Shown: positions 44,487 through 53,577 of the stretch, piece by piece | Layout of the letters: each line of letters opens with the position of its first letter | How positions within the stretch are numbered: position 1 is the stretch's first letter | NCBI GenBank assembly: GCA_902567685.1 | Contig: CACFNH010000001.1 | Location: 248,001-312,000, forward strand | Direction: 5' to 3' | From: an uncultured Pelagibacteraceae bacterium | Lineage (GTDB): Bacteria; Pseudomonadota; Alphaproteobacteria; Pelagibacterales; Pelagibacteraceae | Length of the DNA: 64,000 nucleotides | Position numbers and translations under genes: made by a program | Notes under the pieces: generated by a model | Database searches by the model: none | What the model was told of the DNA's origin: nothing | Seen by the model: the letters and a program-made list of their open reading frames with translations, nothing else

Positions 44487-45245
44487 TTAAGCGTTATAGG
44501 AAGACCCAAAATACAATTCAATAGCTTTTGAAGATTTTAATATTTCGCTAGGTGTTCCTTTAGCAATTATTGATTGCTCACCCAAAACATACGCTCTATC
44601 GACTATGTCGAACAAATTTCTAACTTGGTGATCTGTTATTAAAAGTGAATGACCGTAAGATTGGATTTTTAGTATATATTTTTGTATGTCTTGTATTACT
44701 ATTGGGTCTAATGCAGACATGGGTTCATCCAAAAGGATTAAACTCGGTTTATTAACTAAAATTCTTGCCATCATTAATCTTCTTACTTCTCCACCACTTA
44801 ATACACTGCTATTAATATTTCTAAGGTGTTGAAGGTTGAATTCATCCAATAACTTTTCAACCATAGCAATTTGATTTTTTGAGCCTTTAATAGATAGCTG
44901 ACAAACACCTAATAAGTTATCATAACAACTCATGTTGAAAACACTTCTTTGTTGACTCAAGTAACCTATTCCTGCTTTTGCTCTTTCATGAATTGGTTTT
45001 TCTGAGATATCTATATTTTTAAGAAAAATTTTTCCAGAATCTGCCTGGTGCTCTCCTATAATTGTACTATATAGAGTTGATTTTCCAGAGCCGTTAGGGC
45101 CCAACAAACCTACAATTTCACCTGGAAATATTTCAATGTTAATCTTTTTTAATATTGGTCTGCCATCAAATGATTTACTAACATCTTTAATTTGAAAGAT
45201 GGGTTTGTTTTTTTTAAATTTAATTATTCTAAATCCTTTTCTCAT
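44487..45245 (-). CDS. lptB: LPS export ABC transporter ATPase LptB
   Basis: ATPase of the LptB2FG complex that lifts lipopolysaccharide out of the inner membrane. Walker A GPNGSGKS, Q-loop YLSQQRSVF, signature VLSGGEVRRLMMARIL, Walker B LILLDEPMSALDP and LITDHQVRNLFDIVDRAYVL, which is distinctive of LptB. 252 aa. It is 1 nt after lptC. The lptA gene normally between lptC and lptB is not there. lptF and lptG are outside this window. Confidence 0.93.
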   Translation of the reverse strand: MRKGFRIIKFKKNKPIFQIKDVSKSFDGRPILKKINIEIFPGEIVGLLGPNGSGKSTLYSTIIGEHQADSGKIFLKNIDISEKPIHERAKAGIGYLSQQRSVFNMSCYDNLLGVCQLSIKGSKNQIAMVEKLLDEFNLQHLRNINSSVLSGGEVRRLMMARILVNKPSLILLDEPMSALDPIVIQDIQKYILKIQSYGHSLLITDHQVRNLFDIVDRAYVLGEQSIIAKGTPSEILKSSKAIELYFGSSYNA

Positions 45246-45847
45246 TAATTCTTCAATTTCATATCAATTTGTTTATCATTTAGCATAGATACATCTAACG
45301 TTTGTTCTAAAAGATCAAATTTTAAATTGTCAGCAGTCATACTGCCTTTTATACTTTCTGTTCTAACATTTCCATAAATAGTTAGAGAATTTTTTGTGTT
45401 AAAAAAATCAAGATTATCTGAAAACAAATAGTTTTGTTGGTATTCAGCACTAACATTTTCTCTAAAACTCATATCATTATTTTTATTATTATAAATACCG
45501 TAGTTTCCTCTCACTTTTAAGATAGTACCATCTTTAAAATAAAAAATAGCGCTCATTACTTTCATTTTTATAATTTCAGGATTGTTAATGTCAAATTGAG
45601 CTTCTTTAGATCTAACTTCATATCGATTTCCTCGAAGATCCACACCTTTATATTCCACATCTAAGAAGGTATTTGAAGTAGATTGACCATCTGTTTCTGT
45701 GGAGCTCTCTTTTTTTGTAATTTCAGAAACATCTTTTTTATTATCAAGTTTCTGGCCTTTATTTCCATATGTATAATAAATTAATAATATTGCTGTGATA
45801 AATATAAGGACCTGAACTAGTAAAATATTTTTTTTTCTATTTGTCAC
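45245..45847 (-). CDS. lptC: LPS export protein LptC
   Basis: Bitopic inner-membrane protein of 200 aa: one N-terminal TM (about 9-26) then a periplasmic beta-jellyroll. The jellyroll strands show as GVDLRGNRYEVRSKEAQFD, KDGTILKVRGNYGIYN and NSLTIYGNVRTESIKGSM. LptC hands LPS from LptB2FG to the LptA bridge. Identification rests on topology, the kdsD-lptC-lptB order and the jellyroll pattern. The region between residues 30 and 58 is a low-complexity linker. The gene overlaps kdsD by 4 nt. Confidence 0.85.
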   Translation of the reverse strand: MTNRKKNILLVQVLIFITAILLIYYTYGNKGQKLDNKKDVSEITKKESSTETDGQSTSNTFLDVEYKGVDLRGNRYEVRSKEAQFDINNPEIIKMKVMSAIFYFKDGTILKVRGNYGIYNNKNNDMSFRENVSAEYQQNYLFSDNLDFFNTKNSLTIYGNVRTESIKGSMTADNLKFDLLEQTLDVSMLNDKQIDMKLKN

Positions 45848-46821
45848 TTTATTCCAAAATCCAATATTCTATGAACATGTACAATTGCTTTAATTTTTTT
45901 ATTTTTTTTATTTAAAGTTTTTTCTGTGGGAACACATAAACTTGTAATTTTTTTCTCACTCATGATAGATAGAGCTTTTGGAGCAGGTAGATTTTCGGAT
46001 ACAAATAAAGGCTTTCTAGACATGAATTTTTCAATTTTATTATTTTTTCTAAGATCTTTAATTGCTCTTCGACAGTCACCATCAGTAATTATTCCCTTAA
46101 CGTAGCCTTTATTAAGAACAACTACTAATCCTAATTTTTTTTGGTTAATTACTTTTACTGCATCGTTAATCGTTTTATTAATATTGATTGTGGGCAGTTT
46201 TTTTCCTGTAATCATAATATCTTTTACAAGTAATAAATTTTTACCAATATTTCCACCTGCATGGAAAATTTTAAATTTATCTTTAGAAAATTTCATCTTA
46301 TTCATTAGAGCAACAGCCAAACAATCAAAGTATAAAAGAGTTAACGTAGTTGAAGATGTTGGGACCATTCCTGTTGGATCAGCTTCACGAACTTTAGGTA
46401 AAAGAATTTTTATATCGCTTGCTTTTAAAAGCATACTATCTTTCTTTGAGGCACAACCAATTACTTTTATTCCAAATCTATTAGCATATTTTAGAATTCC
46501 TGTTAGCTCTGTCGTATTTCCAGAATAAGAAACCACTATCAAAACATCTTTTTTTTCAATTGCGCCACTGTCACCGTGTGAAGTTTCACTTGGATGAATA
46601 AAGAAAGAAGGTATTCCTACTGAACTTAATGTGCTTGAGATTTTAGCTGCAATCCTCCCACTTTTTCCTTGACCAGATAAAATAATTTTACCTTTGCAAT
46701 TACTTATTACATTGATTGCTTGAACAAAATTTTTATCAAATATTCTATTAACTTTTCTAAGCTCAGAAATTTGAATAGCAGCTGCTTTTTTTGCAATCTT
46801 TATATAATTTGTTTTAGCCAT
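45844..46821 (-). CDS. kdsD: Arabinose-5-phosphate isomerase
   Basis: SIS domain (about 40-190) plus two CBS domains (about 205-320); 325 aa. ILSGQGKSGRIAAKISSTLSS and VVSYSGNTTEL are the sugar-isomerase loops; TSHGDSGAI is the active-site segment, and MVPTSSTTLTLLYFDCLAVAL is typical of KdsD. It makes arabinose-5-P from ribulose-5-P for KDO, the inner LPS sugar. The CBS pair can bind adenine nucleotides or CMP-KDO. It is followed by lptC and preceded by rnd 2 nt away. Confidence 0.94.
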   Translation of the reverse strand: MAKTNYIKIAKKAAAIQISELRKVNRIFDKNFVQAINVISNCKGKIILSGQGKSGRIAAKISSTLSSVGIPSFFIHPSETSHGDSGAIEKKDVLIVVSYSGNTTELTGILKYANRFGIKVIGCASKKDSMLLKASDIKILLPKVREADPTGMVPTSSTTLTLLYFDCLAVALMNKMKFSKDKFKIFHAGGNIGKNLLLVKDIMITGKKLPTININKTINDAVKVINQKKLGLVVVLNKGYVKGIITDGDCRRAIKDLRKNNKIEKFMSRKPLFVSENLPAPKALSIMSEKKITSLCVPTEKTLNKKNKKIKAIVHVHRILDFGIK

Positions 46822-46823
46822 TT

Positions 46824-47450
46824 TTAATGTTCAAATACATCGAATTTAAATCCATTTTGATCAAGCTCTATTCTTGTGTCTAAAAAATTAATACATCTTT
46901 TGTATAAATCCATTCTTTTTTCTCGAACTAGCATTTTTTCCAAATTGTTTTTAATTTTATGAAGGTAAATTACATCATTAGCAGCATACTCTAATTGTTT
47001 ATCAGTCATCTCATCAATATCTTTATTCCAGTCACTGCTGCCCTGTCTTTTATCTAAATTTTTACTACAAAATTCAAAGACTAAGTTTTTAAGGCCATGT
47101 TGATCAGTGTAAGTTCTTACACACTTAGATGCGATTTTAGTGTCAAAAACATTTTTGATTTTACACTTTAGGAAATATTCTAAAGCACTTTTATCAAATC
47201 TTAAAAAATGACCAATTTTTAAAATTTTTTCATTTTCTAAAACTGAAACTAAATTTGGTGCCTTATAATTTTTTCTATCTGGTTGGATAATGTAGACATC
47301 TCCATTCTCAGCGCAAATCTGAATTAAACTTAATTTATCTCGTTCTGGAATTTGAAGCCCTGTAGCTTCTGTATCAATAGCCACAGAACCCTTAAATGAT
47401 TTAGCTATTTCCGAGCTTATGTCACCTTTTAATCTGTGTATTTTTACCAT
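46824..47450 (-). CDS. rnd: Ribonuclease D-type 3'-5' exoribonuclease (short form)
   Basis: DEDDy exonuclease of 208 aa consisting only of the catalytic domain: VAIDTEATGL (Asp, Glu), IGHFLRFDKSALEYFL (Asp) and YAANDVIYLHKI (Tyr-x3-Asp). The two HRDC domains of E. coli RNase D are absent, as is common in alphaproteobacterial short forms. It trims tRNA and other RNA 3' ends. It is the first gene of the 13-gene minus run. The start is only 14 nt from that of the divergent NDUFA9-like gene. Confidence 0.9.
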   Translation of the reverse strand: MVKIHRLKGDISSEIAKSFKGSVAIDTEATGLQIPERDKLSLIQICAENGDVYIIQPDRKNYKAPNLVSVLENEKILKIGHFLRFDKSALEYFLKCKIKNVFDTKIASKCVRTYTDQHGLKNLVFEFCSKNLDKRQGSSDWNKDIDEMTDKQLEYAANDVIYLHKIKNNLEKMLVREKRMDLYKRCINFLDTRIELDQNGFKFDVFEH

Positions 47451-47464
47451 ATTATCTAATTACC

Positions 47465-48409
47465 ATGAATAATTACCCAATAGCAACAATCCTTGGAGCT
47501 GGTGGTTTTATAGGACGTTATCTTGTCAGAAATTTGACCAAGAAAAATTACAGATGCATCATCCCAACACGAAACCCCTTCCAGAAAGGTTATTTAAAGA
47601 CGCAGGCGCCTACGGGAGCAGTGGAATTCATTGACTTTAATCCAAATAATTTTTCAAAGATTCAAGAAGCTATTAATAATTCCGACGTGGTCATCAATCT
47701 TATTGGTATTCTTTATGAAACAGGAAAACAAAAATTTTCAACTATTCATGTTGATATACCAGATATGATTTCAAAGTTTTGTGCGGAATCGGATGTAAAA
47801 AAATTTATTCACGTATCAGCGATAGGCGCAAACCCTGACTCAAAATCAAAATATCAGCAGTCAAAATTTCAAGGTGAAACAAAAGCTTTAAATAATTTTA
47901 AAAATACAGTTATTATTAGACCAAGTGTTGTTTGTGGTGTTGAAGATAATTTTACTAACCTTTTTTCAAAACTAAGTTTTTCACCTGTTATCCCTGTCGT
48001 TAAAACTACGTACAAATTTCAACCTATCTTGGTTACAGATGTAAGTAACGCTATCGTAAAAGCTATAGGCGCAAAAGATAATGAAGGAAAAATTTATGAG
48101 ATAGGTGGACCAAAAACAATTAGCTTTGGAGACATGGTTAAATCAATTATGCAAACGATAAACAAAAAAAGACTTGTAGTTGATATGCCTATGTTTATGG
48201 CAAAGACACAAAGTTTCTTTTTAAGTTTATTACCTATTCCGCCAATTATAACCAAAGACCAGTGCCAGATTTTATCAGAAGCAGATAATGTTGTTTCTGG
48301 TAAACATTTAACTATAAATGATCTTGGAATAAAACCTGGCGATGTTGAGGAAGCTATGAAGAAATGGTTATGGCGCTATCGATCAGGTGGGGAATTTGCA
48401 GAGGTTTAA
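47465..48409 (+). CDS. NDUFA9-like atypical SDR (complex I-associated NAD(P)-binding protein)
   Basis: Extended SDR of 314 aa. Its N-terminal Rossmann motif is ILGAGGFIGRYLV, followed by FIHVSAIGANPDSKSKYQQSK and NTVIIRPSVVCGVEDNF. This pattern is the bacterial NDUFA9 complex I subunit family, whose mitochondrial member binds NADPH at complex I. A catalytic Y-x3-K exists (YQQSK). The role in bacteria is unproven. It is first in a plus-strand run leading to phoR, and divergent from rnd across 14 nt. Confidence 0.85.
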   Translation: MNNYPIATILGAGGFIGRYLVRNLTKKNYRCIIPTRNPFQKGYLKTQAPTGAVEFIDFNPNNFSKIQEAINNSDVVINLIGILYETGKQKFSTIHVDIPDMISKFCAESDVKKFIHVSAIGANPDSKSKYQQSKFQGETKALNNFKNTVIIRPSVVCGVEDNFTNLFSKLSFSPVIPVVKTTYKFQPILVTDVSNAIVKAIGAKDNEGKIYEIGGPKTISFGDMVKSIMQTINKKRLVVDMPMFMAKTQSFFLSLLPIPPIITKDQCQILSEADNVVSGKHLTINDLGIKPGDVEEAMKKWLWRYRSGGEFAEV

Positions 48410-48417
48410 GGAACTAA

Positions 48418-48669
48418 ATGAACTTATTATTTATTTCAATTAGTGTTCTAATACTACTTATTGTTATCATTGTAGCGGCAAAACCAATTATTGCCGGTAT
48501 AAAAGCAAAGTCAGAGTTTAACGAAGAAAAGAAAAATGAGAAAGAAAAAAAGGAAAATATTAGTCAAGATGAGGAGATTTTAGATAAGCTTAAAGATAAA
48601 AATCTTTCAGAGGAAGATCTTAAAAATCTTTATAAAGAAATAAAGAATAAAGACAAAGAGGAAAAATAA
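48418..48669 (+). CDS. Small one-TM protein upstream of phoR (83 aa)
   Basis: I do not recognise a family. An N-terminal TM (about 3-25) is followed by a highly charged Lys/Glu-rich helix to the end, with a LSEEDLKNLYKEIKNK segment. It has a good ribosome site, AAGGA, 4 nt before the ATG. The TAA stop lies one base from the TTG start of phoR, so the two are almost certainly co-translated. PhoR here has no TM segments of its own, so this protein may recruit or signal to it at the membrane (inference). Confidence 0.75.
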   Translation: MNLLFISISVLILLIVIIVAAKPIIAGIKAKSEFNEEKKNEKEKKENISQDEEILDKLKDKNLSEEDLKNLYKEIKNKDKEEK

Positions 48670-48670
48670 T

Positions 48671-49699
48671 TTGAGCGAAACTAGCAAACTTAATTTTTTA
48701 AATAATCTTTTAGATCAAGTCCTGGTAATTGATAAGTCTAAAACCATATGTTTTGCAAATTTAAATGCAAAAAACAGATTTGGTGAAAATATACTAAATC
48801 AAAATATATCAAGCATTATTCGTGACCCAGCGTTATTAGACAATATTCAAAATTCTTTAAATGATAAATCTAGTTCAACGATAGATGTAGAAACCAAAAA
48901 GCCGAACTATCAATATTATAAAGTAAGTGTAATGCCAGGACCTAAGAATATCTTTAATGCTGAAGAAACAGTAATAATTTTTTTTAAAGATCTAACAGAT
49001 ATCATTAAGGCTCAAAAACTAAAATCTGATTTTGTAGCAAACGTCTCACATGAATTAAGAACTCCCTTACAAAGTATTAAAATGGGTCTTGAAACTATTA
49101 ATGATGGAGCTGCAAAAAATGATAAGGAAAATCAGAAAAAAATTATGCCATTAATAATGCAACAAGCGGCTAGAATGGAAAATATAGTGAATGACTTGCT
49201 TTCTTTATCTCGAATTGAACTTCAAGAGCATATAAGACCTAGTGACAACGTTGTTTTAGATGAAATTATAAAACACTCGGTTGATTTACATAGGGATCTG
49301 CTTCAAAAAAATAGTATTACTTGTAAAATTGAAACAGAAAATAAAAATACAGAATTTAAAGGCGATAGAAATAGACTAACAGAGGTTTTTAATAATTTGA
49401 TTGATAACGCAATTAAATATAGCGAGAAAAATACAAAAATTAATATTCTTGTTAAAACAAATGAAAATAACATCGATGTCATTATAAAAGACCAAGGCAT
49501 TGGTATTCCAAGAGAACATATTCCAAAAATTACAGAGAGATTTTTCAGAGTAAATCCAGAAAAAAGCAAAGAAGTTGGTGGCACAGGCCTTGGATTAGCG
49601 ATTGTTAAACATATTGTTAATCAACATAGAGGCGAAATGGATATCTCAAGTGAAGAGGGAAAAGGTACCCAGATTTCTCTTAATTTTCCTAAAAACTAA
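48671..49699 (+). CDS. phoR: PhoR-like sensor histidine kinase lacking membrane segments
   Basis: Kinase of 342 aa for phosphate response, partner of phoB 5.3 kb downstream. TTG start at 48671. A PAS-like domain (about 5-110) is followed by HisKA with VSHELRTPLQSIKMG (phospho-His about 127) and an HATPase domain showing NLIDNAIKYS, DQGIGIP and GTGLGLAIVKHIVNQHRG. E. coli PhoR has N-terminal TMs and Caulobacter-type PhoR too; here the protein starts directly with the PAS region. The small TM protein just upstream might compensate. The gene is followed by pstS. Confidence 0.88.
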   Translation: MSETSKLNFLNNLLDQVLVIDKSKTICFANLNAKNRFGENILNQNISSIIRDPALLDNIQNSLNDKSSSTIDVETKKPNYQYYKVSVMPGPKNIFNAEETVIIFFKDLTDIIKAQKLKSDFVANVSHELRTPLQSIKMGLETINDGAAKNDKENQKKIMPLIMQQAARMENIVNDLLSLSRIELQEHIRPSDNVVLDEIIKHSVDLHRDLLQKNSITCKIETENKNTEFKGDRNRLTEVFNNLIDNAIKYSEKNTKINILVKTNENNIDVIIKDQGIGIPREHIPKITERFFRVNPEKSKEVGGTGLGLAIVKHIVNQHRGEMDISSEEGKGTQISLNFPKN

Positions 49700-49724
49700 C
49701 ATCTGCAACTAAAAAGTTAGTTTT
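49692..49724 (+). terminator. Weak hairpin at end of phoR
   Basis: AAAACTAAC (49692-49700) pairs with GTTAGTTTT (49716-49724) around a 15-nt loop. It includes the phoR stop codon and ends in TTTT. It may partly end phoR transcription before the pstS promoter. Its A+T-rich stem makes it weak. Confidence 0.4.
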
Positions 49725-49740
49725 GTAACAAAAGTTTAAT
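49723..49740 (+). promoter_or_regulatory. Possible Pho box upstream of pstS
   Basis: TTGTAAC (49723-49729), four A, then GTTTAAT resembles the 7+4 bp repeat unit of a Pho box (CTGTCAT-like). The match is partial. It lies 65-80 nt upstream of pstS, a sensible distance for PhoB activation. Confidence 0.35.
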
Positions 49741-49804
49741 ATTTCATTAATATAATCTAAACCTGAACAAATTAAATCTCTATTGATTAACAAAGGAGAA
49801 AAAT

Positions 49805-50830
49805 ATGAAAACACTTAAAAATATAATTGCAGTATTAGCAATTCTTTCTTTCGCATCTTATGCGAATGCAAGAGACCAGATTAAAATAGTTGGTTCTTCA
49901 ACAGTTTATCCATATGCAACAGTAGTAGCTGAGCAGTTTGGAAAAAAAGGTAGTTTTAAAACACCTGTTATTGAAAGTACGGGAACTGGCGGAGGCATGA
50001 AATTATTTTGTGCTGGAATTGGAGTAAATCATCCAGATATTACTAATGCTTCAAGAGCTATTAAACCAAAAGAAAAAGCGCTTTGTGAAAAAAATGGAGT
50101 TAAAGATATTATTGAAATTGTTGTAGGAAACGATGGAATAACATTTTCACATTCTACAAAAGCACCAGATGCAAATTTTACAAAAGAGCAACTTTGGAGA
50201 GCATTAGCTGCCAAAGTAGACATCGATGGTAAATTAGTTGAAAATCCATACAAAAAATGGAGCGATATCGACTCGGGTTTACCAAGTAAAAAAATCGAAA
50301 TTCTTATAGCACCCCCAACTTCAGGAACTAGAGACGCTTGGAATTCTTTAGTAATGGTAAAAGGATGCACTAAAGGAGCAAAATCTCTTTATGAAGCTGA
50401 TGGTAAAAAAGCTAAAAAAGAATGTGCAAAAATGAGAGAAGATGGTTATGCGGTTGAAGCAGGTGAAAACGATACATTAATCGTTCAAAAGCTTGCAGCT
50501 AATCCAGATGCTTATGGTTTCTTTGGTTACAGTTACCTTTTAGCCAACAAAGATAAAATCAAAGCAGCAGCTGTTAATGGAGTAAAACCTTCTTTAGAAG
50601 GAATTCAAGATTACTCTTATCCAATAGCAAGACCGCTATTCTTTTATGCCAAAAAAGCTCACGTAGGTGTAGTTCCTGGTCTAAAGGAATTTTTAGCAGA
50701 GTTTACGTCTAAAAAAGCAATGGGCTCCAGAGGATATCTAACTGATATCGGATTAGTACCACTTGCAAGCGATAAGTATAAGACGACTAGAACTGCAGCC
50801 AAAGATCTTGTCACAATAAGTTTAAATTAA
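49805..50830 (+). CDS. pstS: Phosphate ABC transporter substrate-binding protein
   Basis: Periplasmic phosphate-binding protein of 341 aa with a cleavable signal peptide (about 1-22, ending ASYANA). IKIVGSSTVYPYATVVAEQF and ESTGTGGGMKLFCAG contact phosphate, and PTSGTRDAWN is another family block. It delivers phosphate to PstCA. AAAGGAGAAA precedes the ATG, a clear ribosome site that is stronger than most here. A strong terminator sits between it and pstC, so it is probably made in excess of the membrane parts. Confidence 0.95.
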   Translation: MKTLKNIIAVLAILSFASYANARDQIKIVGSSTVYPYATVVAEQFGKKGSFKTPVIESTGTGGGMKLFCAGIGVNHPDITNASRAIKPKEKALCEKNGVKDIIEIVVGNDGITFSHSTKAPDANFTKEQLWRALAAKVDIDGKLVENPYKKWSDIDSGLPSKKIEILIAPPTSGTRDAWNSLVMVKGCTKGAKSLYEADGKKAKKECAKMREDGYAVEAGENDTLIVQKLAANPDAYGFFGYSYLLANKDKIKAAAVNGVKPSLEGIQDYSYPIARPLFFYAKKAHVGVVPGLKEFLAEFTSKKAMGSRGYLTDIGLVPLASDKYKTTRTAAKDLVTISLN

Positions 50831-50848
50831 ACGTTTGTTAATTTGTAG

Positions 50849-50877
50849 AAAAAGGCCGATTTATCGGCCTTTTTTTT
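50849..50877 (+). terminator. Strong intrinsic terminator after pstS
   Basis: Stem of 11 bp: AAAAAGGCCGA (50849-50859) with TCGGCCTTTTT (50864-50874), loop TTTA, followed by further T to 50877. Partial read-through would lower pstC-A-B-phoU-phoB expression relative to pstS. Confidence 0.9.
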
Positions 50878-50910
50878 ATTCTCAATTATAAGTTTAATCA
50901 TTTAACAAAT

Positions 50911-50928
50911 CTGTAACACTTCTGATCT
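50911..50928 (+). promoter_or_regulatory. Possible Pho box upstream of pstC
   Basis: CTGTAAC (50911-50917), ACTT, CTGATCT (50922-50928): two 7-bp half-repeats 11 bp apart, the Pho-box geometry, between the pstS terminator and pstC. It suggests a second PhoB-driven promoter. Only moderate match to the consensus CTGTCAT. Confidence 0.4.
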
Positions 50929-50939
50929 AAACCTTTGTT

Positions 50940-52322
50940 ATGAATTTATTAATCTTCGCATTAATAATATTATTTGGTTTATCTAGCTATTACTTTGGCC
51001 GCTCAGAGGCGCGCAAATTAATTACAACTAATAAAATTAAACTAAATGCCCTACCATCGTATTATGGATATTATTTAGGTATCTGGTGTGGGTTACCAGC
51101 TCTTATTATTTTATCTCTATGGTCTTTATTTGAACCCACAATTATTAAAATGGTTATTTTGAGCAATTTCTCTAATGTAGAATCAAAAGACTTATTTTAT
51201 GAGCAAACTTTATCTTTTTTTAATGGAAATTTTACAGGTGAATTAACTAATAATATTAAAATTGCTTCTGAAAAGTATTCCTCTTTAAATGCTATTGCAT
51301 ACAATTCAAAAATAGCCCTGCTAGCTTCAGCAGTAATTTTTTCAACCTCATATGCTTATAAGAAAGTAAAGTCGAATAATAGAGCAAGAGATGATGTGGA
51401 ATTGATTTTAAAAGGATTATTGTTCGTATCTTCTTTGGTAGCAATTTTAACAACAATAGGAATAATAGTTTCTTTGCTTTTTGAGAGTATAAAGTTTTTC
51501 TCAACTATAAATTTATTTGATTTTATCTTTGGCACATCTTGGAGTCCGCAAAGGGCTTTTGTAAGAGATGCTTCAACCATTACTCCAGAAGAATATCTTG
51601 AATTAAAAGATGCATTTGGATCAGTTCCCCTTTTTGCGGGAACGGCATTCATAGCGTTAATAGCAATGTGTGTTGCTGTTCCTATAGGACTTTTTTCGGG
51701 AATTTATTTAGCTGAATATGCGAGCACAAAAGTTAGAAAATATTCAAAACCAATTATAGAAATTTTAGCAGGTATCCCTACTGTTGTTTACGGATTCTTT
51801 GCCGCTTTAACTGTAGGCCCTTTCTTTAGAACGGTTGGCGAAAGCTTAGGCTTAACAGTTTCTTCTGAAAGTGCTTTGGCGGCAGGATTAATTATGGGCG
51901 TTATGATTATTCCTTACATCTCATCTCTTTCAGATGACGTAATCAATTCAGTGCCTCAGTCATTGAGAGATGGTTCTTATGCTGTTGGCGCTACTAAATC
52001 AGAAACTATTAAAAAAGTAATTATTCCAGCTGCACTACCAGGTATTATTGGTTCAATTTTATTAGCAGTTTCAAGAGCTATAGGTGAAACCATGATTGTA
52101 GTTATGGCTGCTGGGTTAGCAGCAAACTTAACAATCAATCCGTTAGAGTCTACAACTACAATTACAACTCAAATAGTAATGATATTAGTAGGCGATCAGG
52201 AGTTCGATAGTCCAAAAACACAAGCTGCTTTTGCTTTGGGATTAACTTTATTTATAGCAACATTATTTTTAAATTATATAGCTCTTAGAGTTGTCAAAAA
52301 ATATAGAGAAAAATATGACTAA
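50940..52322 (+). CDS. pstC: Phosphate ABC transporter permease PstC
   Basis: Inner-membrane permease of 460 aa. An N-terminal extension with several TMs (about 1-190) precedes the conserved BPD-type permease domain (about 225-460) with the EAA-type loop SLRDGSYAVGATKSETIKKV. GIYLAEYAS and IPTVVYGFFAALTV are PstC marks. The long N-terminus is typical of alphaproteobacterial PstC. It overlaps pstA by 8 nt and has its own likely Pho box. Confidence 0.93.
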   Translation: MNLLIFALIILFGLSSYYFGRSEARKLITTNKIKLNALPSYYGYYLGIWCGLPALIILSLWSLFEPTIIKMVILSNFSNVESKDLFYEQTLSFFNGNFTGELTNNIKIASEKYSSLNAIAYNSKIALLASAVIFSTSYAYKKVKSNNRARDDVELILKGLLFVSSLVAILTTIGIIVSLLFESIKFFSTINLFDFIFGTSWSPQRAFVRDASTITPEEYLELKDAFGSVPLFAGTAFIALIAMCVAVPIGLFSGIYLAEYASTKVRKYSKPIIEILAGIPTVVYGFFAALTVGPFFRTVGESLGLTVSSESALAAGLIMGVMIIPYISSLSDDVINSVPQSLRDGSYAVGATKSETIKKVIIPAALPGIIGSILLAVSRAIGETMIVVMAAGLAANLTINPLESTTTITTQIVMILVGDQEFDSPKTQAAFALGLTLFIATLFLNYIALRVVKKYREKYD

Positions 52323-53577
52323 AGAAGAACGATTAAAAAAAAGACATAATGCGGAAAAAAGATTTAGATTTTATGGTCTTTTGTCAGTTTCATTAGCGGT
52401 AATTTTCGTATTAGTATTAATTCAAAATATTGTTTCTAAAGGAAGTTCAGCGTTTAGCAGAACTACTATAGCAGCCGATATATCTTTTAATGCTGATTTG
52501 CTAGAAATTGAAGGTCCAATTACCAAACAATCATTAGAAGAAGCTGAGTTTTATGACTTAGCGGTAGAAAGCATATTAAAAATTTATCCTAGCAAAGATT
52601 CAAAAGAAGAAAGACAAGTTTTAAGATTATTTAGTCCAGACTATGAGTATGAAATCAAAAGATATCTAATAAAAAATCCGGATAAAATAAACCAGGTTGC
52701 AAGTGTAGAGCTAACATCTTCCGATGATGTTGATCAGCTTAATAAAGGTAATTTTCCAAGAGATTTGCCAGAAGACAGAAGAAGAGTTTCAAATTTTCAA
52801 TTAAATATTTATGACAATTTAGTTGAAGAGGGCAAAATCGGAAAGAAATTCAATGATTATTTCTTTTCTAAGGGAGACTCTAGAGATCCAGAATTAGCAG
52901 GCATAGGTGGATCTTTAATGGGATCATTTTTTACAATTATAATTTGTTTAATCTTATCATTTCCTATCGCTATTATGGCGTCAATTTACTTAGAGGAATT
53001 TGCTCCTAAAAATAGAATTACAGACTTTATTGAGATTAATATAAACAATTTAGCAGCTGTACCTTCAATCGTTTATGGATTACTTGGGTTAGGAATTTTA
53101 TTGAGTGTAATGGATTTTCCGAGATCTACCCCTCTTGTAGCAGGTATTACTTTATCGTTGATGACTTTACCAAGAATAATTATTCCATGTAGAGCTTCGC
53201 TTAAAGCAGTTCCGCCATCTATCAGAGAGGCTGCGTTATCTGTTGGCGCTTCGAAATTTCAAACTGTTTTTCATCATGTAGTGCCTTTAGCAATGCCTGG
53301 AACTTTATCAGGAACTATTATTGGTTTAGCACAAGCACTTGGTGAGACAGCACCTTTAATATTAATTGGAATGGTTGCATTTGTTGTTGATATACCTGGC
53401 ACCCCAGTTGATCCTTCAGCTTCTTTACCTGTACAAGTTTACTTATGGTCTGAACAAGCGGAAAGAGGCTTTGTTGAAAAAACTTCAGCTACTATTATGA
53501 TGTTACTAGGTTTTCTTATTGTAATGAATTTCATAGCTGTTTATCTTAGACAAAAATTTGAAAAAAAATGGAATTAA
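52315..53577 (+). CDS. pstA: Phosphate ABC transporter permease PstA
   Basis: Permease of 420 aa starting at ATG 52315 ([12 protein letters not shown]); an upstream TTG at 52291 is in pstC. TM1 lies at about 20-45. An extra periplasmic domain of about 150 residues follows, as in alphaproteobacterial PstA. The permease core has [26 protein letters not shown] and [14 protein letters not shown], with the EAA loop [17 protein letters not shown]. It pairs with PstC and PstB. It overlaps pstB by 10 nt. Confidence 0.93.
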   Translation: MTKEERLKKRHNAEKRFRFYGLLSVSLAVIFVLVLIQNIVSKGSSAFSRTTIAADISFNADLLEIEGPITKQSLEEAEFYDLAVESILKIYPSKDSKEERQVLRLFSPDYEYEIKRYLIKNPDKINQVASVELTSSDDVDQLNKGNFPRDLPEDRRRVSNFQLNIYDNLVEEGKIGKKFNDYFFSKGDSRDPELAGIGGSLMGSFFTIIICLILSFPIAIMASIYLEEFAPKNRITDFIEININNLAAVPSIVYGLLGLGILLSVMDFPRSTPLVAGITLSLMTLPRIIIPCRASLKAVPPSIREAALSVGASKFQTVFHHVVPLAMPGTLSGTIIGLAQALGETAPLILIGMVAFVVDIPGTPVDPSASLPVQVYLWSEQAERGFVEKTSATIMMLLGFLIVMNFIAVYLRQKFEKKWN

